Notes under the pieces: model-generated | Told to the model about the DNA's origin: nothing | Databases searched by the model: none | Seen by the model: only the letters and a program-made list of their open reading frames with translations | Made by a program: the position numbers and the translations under genes | Shown here: positions 51,367-63,884 of the stretch, piece by piece | Numbering within the stretch: the first letter of the stretch is position 1 | How the letters are laid out: every line of letters begins with the position of its first letter | Source of the DNA: Elysia chlorotica | Lineage: Eukaryota > Mollusca > Gastropoda > Plakobranchidae | DNA length: 64,000 bases | Assembly (NCBI GenBank): GCA_003991915.1 | Contig: RQTK01000236.1 | Location: forward strand, 9,671-73,670 | Direction: 5' to 3'

Positions 51367-51839
51367 ACCAAAGAGTTAGGCAAGGTATTTGGGAGACATG
51401 AGCTCTTCACTGTTTACATCGAGGACATGATGACAAGTGTAGAATAAGATGCAGGAAGGACCTCTTTGATGAGGCGTGCGTCCAGTGACTAGAATTGAGA
51501 GATTTAGGGTATGCCGCTGACACAGCGTAGCTCTCCACAATAAGAGGAGAGGTTTTGTGCTTGTCCAAAACAGTAAAAGAAAGAACCGAAAAGAATTTTT
51601 TTAATGACAGAAAAAAACCCTAAAACTGTCAAAAAGTACCAGAATCGATGGTTAAGGCAAACTCTCAAACGAAGTAAAGAGAACCATGACAACGACAATG
51701 ACTATGATAAGTAAACACTTGAAAGACTTCAGAAAGGAAACAAGCAGTCAAACAAAATTGAAAGTCATTAGATTATACAAAAAATGCAGAGAATATCAGC
51801 CATAGCGCTAAGCGGAACTATGACATACTAAAACAACTA

Positions 51840-52140
51840 GAAAGTAAAACAATTTGGCTTTTAAATTACATCGAAGAGAGGAAACTCAAATACCTTGAAT
51901 ATTGGAAGAGACAAAAAAGCTCAGTCTAGAATAAAAAATTTTCAGGTCGGAGAAGAAAGGGCAGACCGACAAGAGGCTGGGTGAAAGACTTCGACAGCCT
52001 ACATATTTTAAAACACTCACCGATAGCCAACGACAGAGGTTTTCAGACAGTTCTCAGACTACGTCTGACACAAATCAATAGTCAACATGACGATGATGGT
52101 AATGCCAATGATAATAATGATGGTGATAATGATGGGTTCT
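51840..52140 (+). mobile_element. Decayed LINE 3' end
   Basis: The plus strand gives YIEERKLKYLEYWKRQKSS, then an interruption, then RRRKGRPTRGWVKDFDSL and ANDRGFQTVLRLRL. This is the same C-terminal pattern (RKLKYxxxxKR, KGRPxxxW, DR) as the LINE at 47211 but much more decayed. It ends in a GATGATGGT-type simple tail near 52090-52136, as LINE copies of this type often do. Confidence 0.68.
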
Positions 52141-52349
52141 TCTTTATTTTATAGTTAACTCACCGAGCAATACCTTCTGTAGACGATTGAGTGAAATTGA
52201 ATCCTAATTGTGTATTAAGAAAAAAAAAAGTGAGCGTACGGAAAAAATTCTATTAAATGATTTTTATGACGTTTCGGCTTTTTGAACATGGCTCAAGTTT
52301 TTCAACGTAGCGTTTTGAGAAACTCACAACCACAGATTATAAAAAAAAA

Positions 52350-52880
52350 GTTAGGAGCAGATAACAAAACACGATTTAAGAGTCATCCGAAAATTATACG
52401 AATTCAATACAAAACAATCACTTCGTTTTAATAACAACAAGCCTACAACACGTCCACGGTTGATGTTTTCCCCAATCCATACTAACAAAATCGACGGGCA
52501 TGAGAAAAATACTTTTTAGTATAGGCAAGGTAATTCGCCAGGTCCCAAATCAATTCAAAGACTTCATGCCTTAACTTAACTGGAGCCGTGTTCATTAGGG
52601 ATAGTAATCAAAGCCTAAAGACTGACGTGGTTGGTACTAAAAAATTTGTACGTACACTAAGCCGGTATTCAGGGTAACCTTTGATAGGGCTAAAATTTGC
52701 ACATAATTTGGGCAACTTACCCTAATCCTGTTCCAACAAATTACAATACTTAAGTTTCCAGAAACTCGCCGCCATATTGCGCAGCTTGTGCACATTTTTC
52801 GTGAATGCAAGTGGATGCTCTTTGTGCACTTCAGAAGGACTGTTTGTGCTTCTGTAAACTCTAAATCCTGTGCTCACCAC
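52350..52880 (+). repeat. Dispersed repeat, copy 2
   Basis: Partner of 28440-28800 in direct orientation, with about 180 additional bases in the middle. Unclassified. Confidence 0.75.
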
Positions 52881-54281
52881 ACCCGCATCTTGGATGGGTT
52901 GCTTTTTCAAACATTTAACCATTTTATTTTCTTCTGCTCCAGATGAACCGGAAACTGATGTCGGCTATCTCAGCCAGTAGCTTAAGATATTTCGTTTTTT
53001 TTGTTGCTACGTCATGCTCTAAACGTAGAATAACAGTGGCGAAAGAATAGTTATTCTCTTTTGATAAAATAAACAGATTGTACTCATTAAGGGTAGAAGA
53101 CCTTAGGACCATGAAACGTTCAAGCCTTTTCCGATGACATTTCTAATGACGCACTTACCTCACAATTTACTGGTTTTATTCAAGGACTTTATAATTGTTA
53201 CATAACGTTCAACCATACAATAAAATAGAAATTTAAGTCAAAATGTCTTAACTTGAATTAAAATCAAGAAAGTTAAAAATTAATTGAGTGATTTGTTGAA
53301 TGCATAACATCTCATAAAAGGCTCAATGTTGGCACTGCCTAGTATTTCCTCAGCGATCAGAAGAAATTGGACGATCCTTGTATTTCCTCAACGATGTAAA
53401 TAACATGGATGATCCTCGTAATTCTTGACTTACAACAGAATATTACAAAGACCCATACTAGTCTGGTAGGCTCACTTCATTCAACCAACATTGAAAATAA
53501 CTTACTTTAAATGAACAACGCAAACAATGGTAGACGTAATAGATATTTTATTGCCTGGGGTGGCTTATCATATTTTAACCACTGTAGAAGCAATTGGAAA
53601 AACAAACATCAAAATAGGTATGATCTCTTGATCCCATGTATGTTAGATCGTTTCTAAATATAAAAAGTTAGCTAAAAGACATCGACATACCAAATAACCG
53701 AATATTTAACACGTGTTAGGAACTTTAAATGTGTTAACTTTAAAAAAAAAGATGTTTATAATTATATACTTATTTTAAAGTTCTACTTCAGAGGTTACCA
53801 TGGCACTTAAGCACAAAATAGTCTTTTGGAATCGGATGATAATTATGCATTTGGATGAGATCATGAGGCGATCAGCTGAAAACGCTATTTTTTCTTGTGT
53901 TTATACCATTTTATTATTTGAGAAATTTTTCAGATTCTTTTGTTGTAAAATTTTATTTGTAAAATATAAACGTTGTTGAGACAATTTGTGGTGAATTAGA
54001 ATTGAGAAGAAGTTTATGAGCACACAATTATGGCATTTAAATATAAAATAGCCACTAACATGATTGAATTGAAGTTAACAATAAAGAGAGAGGGAATAAA
54101 GATAGACAAGGTGAAAAGAATACATAATAAGGTTCATTCCTTTCTACAATTTTTAAAACCTAAATATTTTTTAGCCTTTAAAATTGTTTACTACAGATGC
54201 TACTATTCAATTTAAGAATCACCTAGAGCAAAGCACAAGACATCTAACTCGGCTGTATAACTGTTTGTGACGTCGCCGCCC
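52881..54281. other. Intergenic DNA and 3' flank of the receptor gene
   Basis: No gene is seen. On the minus strand an AATAAA at 53957-53952 lies about 325 bases after the receptor stop and could be its polyadenylation signal. Confidence 0.45.
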
Positions 54282-57200
54282 CTATGTCCATCTTGGGTTA
54301 CAGGAGCCGCACCGCCAGCGAGAGACAGCTCTAGCCACCAGCGAACGCTTGGCTACAAAACACAGCATCACGTAAAGCCCCTGGCACCCATTCAAAAGGA
54401 TACTCAGGTTCCATAGGATATCGTTGTCTCCCTTTGCAGCCGCCACCAGGTAGAAGATCCAGTTACCTCCCATTAGTAAAGACAGAAAGAGACACATGAC
54501 AGCTTGGTTCCTACGCGCGGATTGCTTGGTGGGAGCTTTATTCTGGGCAGGGGTTACTGAATCAAATCCACATCCACTGGCAGGCCTACTATCGTTAGAG
54601 CTCACAGTAGAAAAGGTTGTCGAACTTTCTGTGGGGACTGCAGCTCGGGTGTTCGCCTGTCGAAATGCCGCACTTTTCAGCACAATGCGCACCACCAAGA
54701 GGCAGCAGACAATGGTCAGCAGGAGGATCGCCATCAGCGGAGCGATCCACACCGCCAGCATGGAGTGGGCATTCCCGATGAAGCACACACCTGCTGCCCC
54801 GTAGCCAATGTCGACAAAGCCGTTGATGTCCAGAGCCAAACACACGCCGGCCACGGAGACCGGGATTCCCCAACACAAGAACGCCATTACGATGAAGTCC
54901 CGAGAGCACCGCGTCCCCGAGGAGGGCCGCATCTTGCAGAGCAGGAGTCGTGCCAGGTTTACAGACATCGCCGCCAGCCACAGGAAGGCAGCCAGCCAGG
55001 CCGCGTGATGCACAGCCGCGTACACCTGGGACAGTAAAGTCACAAGTCAAGCTAGAACAGTCACGTACACCTGGGACAGGAAGGTCACAAGTCAAGCTAG
55101 AACAGTCACGTACACCTGGGACAGTAAAGTCACAAGTCAAGCTAGAACAGTCACGTACACCTGGGACAGTAAAGTCACAAGTCAAGCTAGAACAGTCACG
55201 TACACCTGGGACAGTAAAGTCACAAGTCAAGCTAGAACAGTCACGTACACGTGGGACAGGAAGGTCACAAGTCAAGCTAGAACAGCCGCGTACACCTGGG
55301 GCAGTAAAGTCACAAGTCAAGCTAGAACAGTCACGTACACGTGGGACAGTAAAGTCACAAGTCAAGCTAGAACAGTCACGTACACCTGGGACAGTAAAGT
55401 CACAAGTCAAGCTAGAACAGCCGCGTACACCTGGGACAGGAAGGTCACAAGTCAAGCTAGAACAGTCACGTACACGTGGGACAGTAAAGTCCCAAGCCAA
55501 CCTAATGTGCTTTTCAGCCGCGTACACCTTGGACAGGAAAGTCATAATGAAAGCTAGAACAGCCTCGTACAGCTGGCGCGAAAAGTGCGCCTTCCATGCT
55601 CAGGAAATGCATAGCGTTATTATATGTTTCGTGCCAAAAAGGGCAAGGGGGGGGGGCATTGACGTCTAATCCAAACACAAAACATGCAACAAGTACAATA
55701 AATGTAATATCATGGCGGCCTGAACATGGCTCTATTAGATGTGAAGGATTTAGATATATACAGCGCTACGTATCGATGAAATTATTTGGCAACAAAATTG
55801 ACCAAGAATCGATATTTTCCTAACCATTAGTATATAAATAAACTCTAAAGGTTAGTCAATTTCGGTCGAATAATATTATCAAGGAAATAATTATTCTCTC
55901 TTAAAATATTATGTGTAGCAAAAACTTGTGATAGAATAGTGGGGGCTTTGCTCTCTCAGAGCCAGGAATAGGGACTTGATATACCCGTCGCAGTCATAAT
56001 AGAGACAGTTTTCGCTGGCAGTCATAATAGAGACAGTTTTCGCTGGCAGTCATAATAGAGACTGTTTTTGCTGGCAGTCATAATAGAGACAGTTTTGCTG
56101 GCAGTCATTATAGAGACAGTTTTGCTGGCAGTCATAATAGAGACAGTTTTGCTGGCAGTCATAATAGAGACAGTTTTGCTGGCAGTCATAATAGAGACAG
56201 TTTTCGCTGGCAGTCATAATAGAGACAGTTTTTGCTGGAATTCATTATAGAGACAGTTTTGCTGGCAGTCATAATAGAGACAGTTTTTGCTGGCAGTCAT
56301 CATAGAGACATTGGCTTCACCTGACATTGTTATTTAGAGTTGTTGGCTTTACCTGACATTGTCATTTAGAGTCGTTGGCTTCACCTGATATTGTCATTTA
56401 GAGTCGTTGGCTTTACCTGACATTGTCATTTAGAGTCGTTGGCTTTACCTGACATCGTCATTTAGAGTCGTTGGCTTTACCTGACAAAAGCAATGCGAGA
56501 TCTTTGCCGGCTCCAGAGAGAGAAGGAAGAGGAGCTGAGCTACCAACAGCGACAGTGAGAGCGACATGACTACCTGGCCTGGGAGGTTCCGTAGCTCCGA
56601 CACGGAGGCGTAGACCAGCAGAACCAGGGCCAGACTTAGGATGCTGTGAACACAAGTCATGGGCGAGAGAGAGAGAGAGAGATAGAGCTACTAGAGGAGG
56701 GATGAAAACAGTTATGGCGCTACTCAAAACACGGACGAAAGTTAGAGCTTTTAGTGAAGGCATACAAATGATAATATTATAGCTTTTCGCAAGACAGGTG
56801 GAGTGCGAGACCTATTCGCAAAGGAATGGAAATATATAATATTACAAAGCGTTAGTCAGTTTTGAATTCAATCACTCTATATGGTTTAAACATGGATATT
56901 GAAGTTGTTACGTTCCTTTTCAATCCAGGTGTTTATTTTATATTCTTTAGGCTAAACTAGGTTTTAGATTGTGATATGATTTTGAAATTACACTCTCAAG
57001 GAGCTGAAATTGTTAGTATGATGCTAATGGATTTTGCAGACTACATTTATCAAATTCAGGACAGTTGCATTATAAACACAAAAGTAAATTTTAGCATTTG
57101 AAAAACATCATGACTGTGTTCACTTTATTTAAAAAAAAACAGTATGTAAAGAAGACACACTAAAATTTTGCATTATATACATTGTTCAACCGCCTTCATT

Positions 57201-60200
57201 TTAATAAAGAAATAGTGTGCGCTCGAGACACGCTAGATCCCTTTATCAAAAACACCGTGAGTTCTTTTTGGGAGAGGTCTCGCTAAATCTATAGTCTCTG
57301 AGAATATCTAGTGATCCAATGTCTTTGATATTATTATATGATTACATCATTGCTTCAAAGCATTCTCAAGTCAATTTTCTCCAACTCACCTGATGATGGT
57401 AGAGAGCAACGTGAGCACATGCTCTGCTGTGGAGACCTGCCTGCGGACATGTAGCCAAGTAGAGAAGTGCTTCAGACTGTTTTGGTTGACGCCCATACAC
57501 ACAATCGCCTCAGCGCCATGCAAGATGTATTGCGTCTTGTTAAAAACTCTAGGAGATCGATTTTTGTTGCTATCAAAGTTAGGGCTTCCTTTGCTTTGGT
57601 CTTGCGTGTATGTTTGGACCATTTGTTGCAAGCTGCTAACATTTAATGAGTCGGGATTGCTCAGCTTCAGAAAGCGCGTTAGATTTTTAGATTGGTCAGA
57701 CAGAATCAGAAAGTCTCTGAACTGAAAGTATTCATGGGGGGAGAATTTGACGAAGGCTGAGTCTTCACATGTTGGAATGGATGAATTTTTCACGCACCAT
57801 GACACCGTTAATTTAGACAGTTTCACATTGTTAGTGTACCGACTCAATGAAAACTCTGCGGAGTGAGCAAAAGACGTTAACGGCAATCTGTGCTCTCCCA
57901 GTACAGCCACGTAAGTCCCATTAAAGTTGACATCCAACTGCGCAGATGTTACTATGGTCTCTTCTCTGGTCTCACATATCGGTGTTATTTTACCGGTACA
58001 GACCATCTGAGACTCCAGATCCTTTCCATGTGAGTCATCACAAGGTTCGGGATGAAGAATTGTCATGTTAACAGGATCCGCCATATTGGTAAATTTGACA
58101 GACTCAATGAATAGGTTGCTGGTCCGCGCGGCTCTCAGTATGCCTGCCAGCGCCTTATGGAGCGTCTTCACAGCGGCGTCAAACAGGGAAGTGTCGGTCA
58201 GATGGATGGAAACAACGAGACAGGCGTGTCCCGAGTCCAGACCAACACCAGGTGTTAGGAAACACACATTGCCTACATCGTACTGGTCAGAGTTGTCAGT
58301 ATTGTTAAATTCATATCCAGATGGGGTCAGGATTGAGTGTTCATCGTCTGAAGAGACTTCAGTAGAAGCATCTATTTTTGTTTCATCTATCTGGCCTCCA
58401 TCACTTTTCCTAAACGTGGGAAATTCAAAACCTGGCACTTGGAATTGTTTGGTACAAGTTTTTGTTTCACTGAATGTGCAAAGTGTTCTCAAAATGGAAT
58501 AAGTTTCATCGAATAAACCATCACCAGACGACAGGAGCTCCTTGAGCACTGAATCCGAAAACTGGACAAAATCTGCGTGCATGTCCTCACCAGACAACGG
58601 ATCGTGTTTTCTCAAGCCGGCCCATACCTGAGAGAGATGCTGGAACATCTCAGGCGCGCCCACTTTAGGAATACCAGAACTCACTCCTAAGTGGCTGACA
58701 CCGGAGGACAGATCTTGTGTCCTCTTACCTCTTTGCCCCGTGTTGCCTCGCTCAGAGCTGGTCCCAGAAAATGTTTCAACTTTGGCGCGACTAGAGTTAC
58801 TGGTCGAACCTGTTTCATCCCCACTAAAGCCGCTTTCTGGTGAATTCTTACTAAAATTTGTTCCGAAAAGAGCGTGATTCGTGATGAAAATAAAATTGAC
58901 ATGGCAAGAACCATTCGGAAAAGGCATACGAGTATTGGGTGATGTCACTGTATAGCCAAAGCTATCATTAGAGATAGATTGCGTATCCTCGCCGCAACGC
59001 TGGCCCGGCATGTACAGCCCGGCAGTACACACAGTCGGTTGGCACCGATCAAAGAAAGGAACGAATGTCTGACCGTCAGGGCACCTGTCTAGGGGAATCA
59101 CTCCACGAACCATATGCGATTCAGCATGGCTACCGCTAAAATCAAGCACGATTCGAAAGCTCAGTTTCGCATCCGTCAGTTCAGTTTCAGGTTTGTCTCC
59201 GTCAAAAAATGTAGCAATCAACCCAGTTACTTCCGGGTTCGTCGATTCTTCTTCGCTATGTTTTAAAAACACACATTGTGGTAGCTCATCGCCATCACAA
59301 ACTAAAGACCTGGCAAAAGCTGATTTCCAGCCGTCTGAATTTCCGAAATCTACCCATGCACGGCAATGTGGGTTCTTTGTATACTGGCCATTTTCTCCAC
59401 ACCTAAAGACGTACGTGTACCTCTGGCACATAATTGAATCAGTCATAGGACCTGATTTAGGCGCAATAGTTTCCCCTGTGTCTTTAATGTCTTTGATATT
59501 TTCATGAGGAATGCAAGTTCGCACCATATCCTCCGGAGTGTCAAGCTCGGGCTCACAGTTGCCCTTTCTCAGATCTTTCTCCCGACCTAGCAGGGTGCTA
59601 TTCATCGTGAAGGAGTCTCGATCTTTCGGCGTCGCACAGGCCATGGACACATTCCACGCCTTGAGCTGATCAGGGGGCACACCATTGCACACGCCACAGA
59701 ACAGGTTTCTGAAGTTCACGCCTGGAAGTAACAAGTGCATTACAGGTATTTGACTTAACAGCGTAGTGTCCGTCCCATCTTCTTCACGTATGACCTTTTC
59801 TCTGTGTATTTTTGTAAGGCTGAAAACACTCTCCTCACATTCTTTGAGAATCTCTTCTTCCGATAACCCCAACAACAAATACAAACTACCGTCTACGTTG
59901 TATTGGCTTTGCTCGACTAATGTTTCAAGAGTTTCTTGGAATTGTTTCTTGGAGCTCGCACTGCATTTGTTTATCATCAGAAGGCCGACACTGTTTTCTC
60001 TGTCTGTGTACTTGTATCTCTCGGTGCACTCTGCCTCTCTAGCCAGGCGCCATTCTTCATGGAAAAGGTGGACCTCCTCCAAGTTAACCAATCTCGCTAG
60101 GGTAGCAGTCACTAAATCTTCCTGTGAAACGAATGGTTGAACTCCGAGACAGCACGAGTAGAAATCCAGGCAGCAGTCTCCATACACCCAGCACACATAG

Positions 60201-61613
60201 TCACACGCACATGGAAACAATTCTATTCCTGGAACAGACCTGCGCTCACCACACGACTTGGAGCAAGAGGAATACTCACACTCAAAGTCTCCTGTCTCCA
60301 AGCGTGACTTTGACTTGCCCTTTTCGCTCTCTTTGTCTGCGTAATTCCTGTATCTATTACATTTAGGATTTGAATAATCGCGATCAGTGAGCTCTTTAAC
60401 CTTTGAATTTCTTGTTGTGCCTTTTGAGTCCCCAATAAGGAGTTCTGATTCTGTATTCCCTCCCGGTTGCAATTCAGAATCTGGTTTCATTTCTCCTGGT
60501 ATACAGTTAGCATTGAATAGGCAATGAAAAGAGAAAAAAAACTTTGAAAATGAAGACATAATTGAAATATGGATTCGCATTCAAAAACTTTTTAACAAAA
60601 ATTAATTTTAGCAATATCTAAATATTTACGGTATCGTAAAAGAATGTGATAATTTTCCAATGAGTTCAACCTGGAAGTTTTGAAAAACGATTTACTTATA
60701 CATTTCGGAAAAAGAACAACAACAATGGCAGATCATTCATAATCAAAGTAAAAAATCAAAACTACTTTAGGCTGTATTATAGTGATGTTTAGAATAGTAT
60801 CTTGATTTTAAATGTTGCCGCCGGGGCTGAAGATTTGTAAAAAGAAGTTCTTGATGAACTAATGAATACTGTTTTGTTATAGACGTTAATGGGTTCTCGA
60901 GGCCATTACCTAGCATCACCCGGGATAGATAAAGCTATGGCTGAGTGATGTGATTAGCACCATTATTGGACACAGTATGGTGTTGGACCTGCGTGATGTG
61001 TAGTAATAGAGTGAACACAGTGATGGTGTTGGACCTGCGTGATGTGTAGTAATAGAGTGAACACAGTGATGGTGTTGGACCTGCGTGATGTGTAGTAATA
61101 GAGTGAACACAGTGATGGTGTTGGACCTGCGTGATGTGTAGTAATAGAGTGAACACAGTAGTGGTGTTGGACATGCGTGATGTGTAGTAATAGAGTGAAC
61201 ACAGTGATGGTGTTGGAGCTGCGTGATGTGTAGTAATAGAGTAAAACCAGTGATGGTGTTGGAGCTGTAGTAATAGAGTGAACACAGTGATGGTGTTGGA
61301 GCTGCGTGATGTGTAGTAATAGGGTGAACACAGTGATGGTGTTGGAGCTGCGTGATGTGTAGTAATAGTGTGGACACAGTGATGGTGTTGGAGCTGCGTG
61401 ATGTGGACACAGTGATGGTGTTGGAGCTGCGTGATGTGTAGTAATAGGGTGAACACAGTGATGGTGTTGGAGCTGCGTGATGTGGACACAGTGATGGTGT
61501 TGGAGCTGCGTGATGTGTAGTAATAGAGAGGACACAGTGATGGTGTTGGACCTACCTGCTGTTAGCAGCACCAGAGTGGACACAGTGAGTATGGTCAACG
61601 CCACTGCTCTCAT
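54282..61613 (-). CDS. Methuselah-like class B receptor with somatomedin B domain
   Basis: The gene encodes a 1356-residue plasma-membrane receptor. Exons in transcript order are 61613-61556, 60495-57390, 56643-56481 and 55025-54282. Phases 1, 2 and 0 all match. Residues 1-19 are a signal peptide (ALTILTVSTLVLLTA). About 90-140 is a Cys-rich somatomedin B-like domain (CSKSCGERR, then CACDYVCWVYGDCC). The next 900 residues are an extracellular region with many N-glycosylation sites, nearly all in the 3.1-kb exon 2. Seven helices fill about 1040-1340: SELRNLPGQ follows helix 1, AAWLAAFLWLAAMSVN is helix 3, CWGIPVSVAGV is helix 4 and NWIFYLVAAA is helix 6. LRNLPG and the helix 3-4 patterns are typical of secretin/Methuselah-like receptors. 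I see no GPS cleavage motif, so it is unlike classical adhesion receptors. The cytoplasmic tail is short. The ligand is unknown. Confidence 0.9.
55021..55525. repeat. 45-bp minisatellite containing the intron 3 acceptor
   Basis: About eleven units of 45 bases start every 45 bases from 55021 to 55471, plus two degenerate ones further out. On the minus strand each unit reads ACTTTACTGTCCCAGGTGTA or a close variant. That is the pyrimidine tract, AG and first codons of exon 4. The first unit is the real acceptor at 55025. Seven further units keep CAG|GTGTAC, while three have CAC instead and would not work. Reading on from a decoy in frame meets TGA within the unit. Confidence 0.95.
55985..56308. 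repeat. 27-bp minisatellite in receptor intron 3
   Basis: About twelve copies of a unit contain GCTGGCAGTCATAATAGAG and a T-run of variable length. The array lies between the two splice-site arrays of the same intron. Confidence 0.93.
56309..56480. repeat. 32-bp minisatellite containing the intron 3 donor
   Basis: Five intronic units run on from the real junction. On the minus strand the real donor reads TTGTCAG|GTAAAGCCAACGAC. Three intronic copies repeat TGTCAG|GTAAAGCC exactly, and two have GTGAAGCC, which is also a usable donor. Using a decoy would add 32 bases per unit and shift the frame. Confidence 0.93.
60960..61555. repeat. 46-bp minisatellite abutting the intron 1 donor
   Basis: About twelve units, some shortened, contain GTGATGGTGTTGGACCTGCG and AGTAATAGAGTGAACACA. 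The array runs up to the exon 1 donor. The end of exon 1 on the plus strand (CCAGAGTGGACACAGTGA) aligns with the unit's AGAGTGAACACAGTGA, so the unit appears to derive from exon 1 and its donor. The long open frames across the array are artefacts. Confidence 0.92.
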
Positions 61614-63016
61614 GTTCTGACTTGACCAATCTGGTGGACGGGATAAGCAAACTATACAGCAACTAAAGCTTTGCAAGGCGTGGTTCTATTCTTTACCATT
61701 CCAAAACATATTTATATGATAAGTTAAGTTTGGGTAAGAGAAGATAAACTTTAATTTATCCATTAAGGACATTTTTTCTTGGCATAGCGGACAAAGATTG
61801 ATTAATTTTACATATAAGTTACCGTAAGACAAAAGTACATAGAAGCTTATCTCTAACATTAACATACACGTGCGTGCACAGATTACGTTGGCATATACAC
61901 ATCAACATTTCTTCATATACTATCATCAAAGACTTAAAGTATAGCATTATAGTCAAATAATAATGTAAAGATCCATCGCACGCCGTCTCTGTGGTTGAAT
62001 GTGAGCATAATGGCACAATTAAAAAAATTAAAAAGTCGTCTAGGTCCGTGGCTGAGATTTTTATTGGCTAGATGAGAAGGTAGGTTTCAATTATTTTCAT
62101 ATGGAGTTTAAGTGCAAACAGAAGACAAATTTTCTTAAGTTCGTTCACGTGGTACGATTTTGAAATCTTTCTTAATACATTATAAGACTGCTTAAAAAGA
62201 AAAAGAAAATGTAAAACATGAGACAAAGGTAAATGATTAATATACGCTTAGACTACTTTCGCTCACCAATATTCCTTGTGGGATGGTAGACAAATAAGCG
62301 GAGTTTCTATCCAGCAAATGGCGCACCGCTTGGTCGAGTGGAGCTTTTTATAAGTTTTTTAAGAGACTTCAAAGCCTAAAACGTTACGCCGTATCTGGAC
62401 CACCGGGGCATGAGAGATCTGCGATTGTATTACGACCACTTTGTCGTGTTGGTACTCCCTGACAGTTGAACCTAATGCAAACTTGAGACTTTCATGTTGA
62501 TTGTTGCTGATAGCAAACACAATGCAACCTAAAGATACGTCGATTATTGCATTAAACTCGCCAAGCTATGTTTTTAATTTTAGAACAGAGCGTTAGAAAA
62601 TCCCTCCAGATTATCTAAACACGCACTGTGGTATATTAAGGTACAATATTAAGACCCGATAAGTTTATAAAATTTAAATATCGTCATGATTGTTTTTCAA
62701 GGATGGTAGCACTTTTTAAACGTTTGTGTTCGGCATTCGTGCCTGTTATCTCCGATTGTGTGGATCCGGTACTTTGAAGTGTTTGTTACAAAGTAAACAA
62801 AGTTATATCGTTGTGCAGGATTCGCTGGAAATAATCAATATTATTAAAATGAACGCAACAAACCGAACAGGGACCAAATTGAAAGAATAACGAATGCCAA
62901 GCAAACAGTATTGTAACATAGATAGGACTACGAAAAATGTTTTAAACAGAGAAAGTTTAATAAATAGAAAATTGAAGAAATGAAGATATCTACAAGAAGA
63001 TATATAGATATATAAA
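61614..63016. other. Upstream region of the receptor gene
   Basis: No gene is supported. I searched the minus strand for a second exon of the adenylate kinase-like gene (a P-loop such as GPPxSGK) and saw none. Confidence 0.45.
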
Positions 63017-63175
<159 letters not shown>

Positions 63176-63209
63176 TTAAGTCTAGATCTATTTCTGAACC
63201 AAGATTTAC

Positions 63210-63293
63210 CTTATACATATCAAATATTCCATGTTTTTCAGCATATGTGGCAAATTCAGGAGGAATCTTCAATGGACGTTTTGTTTGATCCAT
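63210..63293 (-). CDS. First coding exon resembling adenylate kinase 8
   Basis: A 28-codon exon begins with ATG and ends in a good donor (TATAAG|GTAAATC), phase 0. The peptide [14 protein letters not shown]...[12 protein letters not shown] follows the pattern of the AK8 N-terminus as I recall it from vertebrates (MD.T..P..IPPE...Y.E...IF). AK8 is a two-domain nucleoside monophosphate kinase often linked to cilia. No kinase domain is seen downstream on this strand within the window, so the rest of the gene is missing, very far away, or this is an orphan exon. The assignment rests on a short stretch. Confidence 0.55.
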
Positions 63294-63509
63294 TTTGAAG
63301 TTTCACTGAGATGTTTTACACTGAAAGAACCAAAATTCTTCTTGCCTCAAACCCGTGTTTATGCAGGTTGCTACGACGCCATTAAAATTATGCTGTAAAA
63401 CTGGAATCCGGAGCAAGGGTACAAAAAAAAACATTAAAAAAATAAAAACATCGACATGTAAAAGAAGGATCAAAAATAGTTTGAAAACAATTTTTTTTTC
63501 GAATCTGCA
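63294..63509. other. Upstream of the adenylate kinase-like exon
   Basis: Presumably 5' UTR and promoter of that gene on the minus strand. No element is defined. Confidence 0.4.
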
Positions 63510-63514
63510 GAGAA

Positions 63515-63582
<68 letters not shown>
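63510..63582. repeat. (GA)n microsatellite
   Basis: An almost perfect GA run. Open frames across it are artefacts. Confidence 0.95.
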
Positions 63583-63586
<4 letters not shown>

Positions 63587-63884
63587 ACCTTCCTCCTCAA
63601 TGTCAACATTCAGATTCTCACATCAATCTCAAGTTTTATAGTTTATTTCACTGTTCCGCGTTGTTGTAACAAACGTTGTGTTAAGAGAACAGATATGTGA
63701 GAATTTTACAAGGTTTGTTGAGTAATGTTACTTATAAAACTATAAACCAAATTTCTATAAGACTGCAGCATTTTTACCAACTACTTCACTATCATTCTTG
63801 TATAGAGCATTGACTTTGTGCGGAGCTCTATACTAGTCTAACGTCTCCTAGGTCTGAAGAAAACTCCTATACAGCGACGGGACT

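Noticed and set aside
54595-55545. 316-codon minus-strand frame with repeated SSLTCD and VPG motifs
   Set aside because: It is the 45-bp minisatellite (a multiple of three) read in a frame other than that of receptor exon 4. It has no upstream splice support.
55985-56480. CRISPR-like look of the 27-bp and 32-bp arrays
   Set aside because: Units are contiguous with no unique spacers, and the genome is eukaryotic. They are minisatellites.
58065-60366. Plus-strand open frames opposite the receptor
   Set aside because: They are shadows of the receptor's large exon on the other strand; they lack their own splice sites or motifs.
60935-61676. Long His/Ser/Thr-rich minus-strand frames
   Set aside because: They are the 46-bp minisatellite in three frames. 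Only the first 19 codons of one of them form a real exon.
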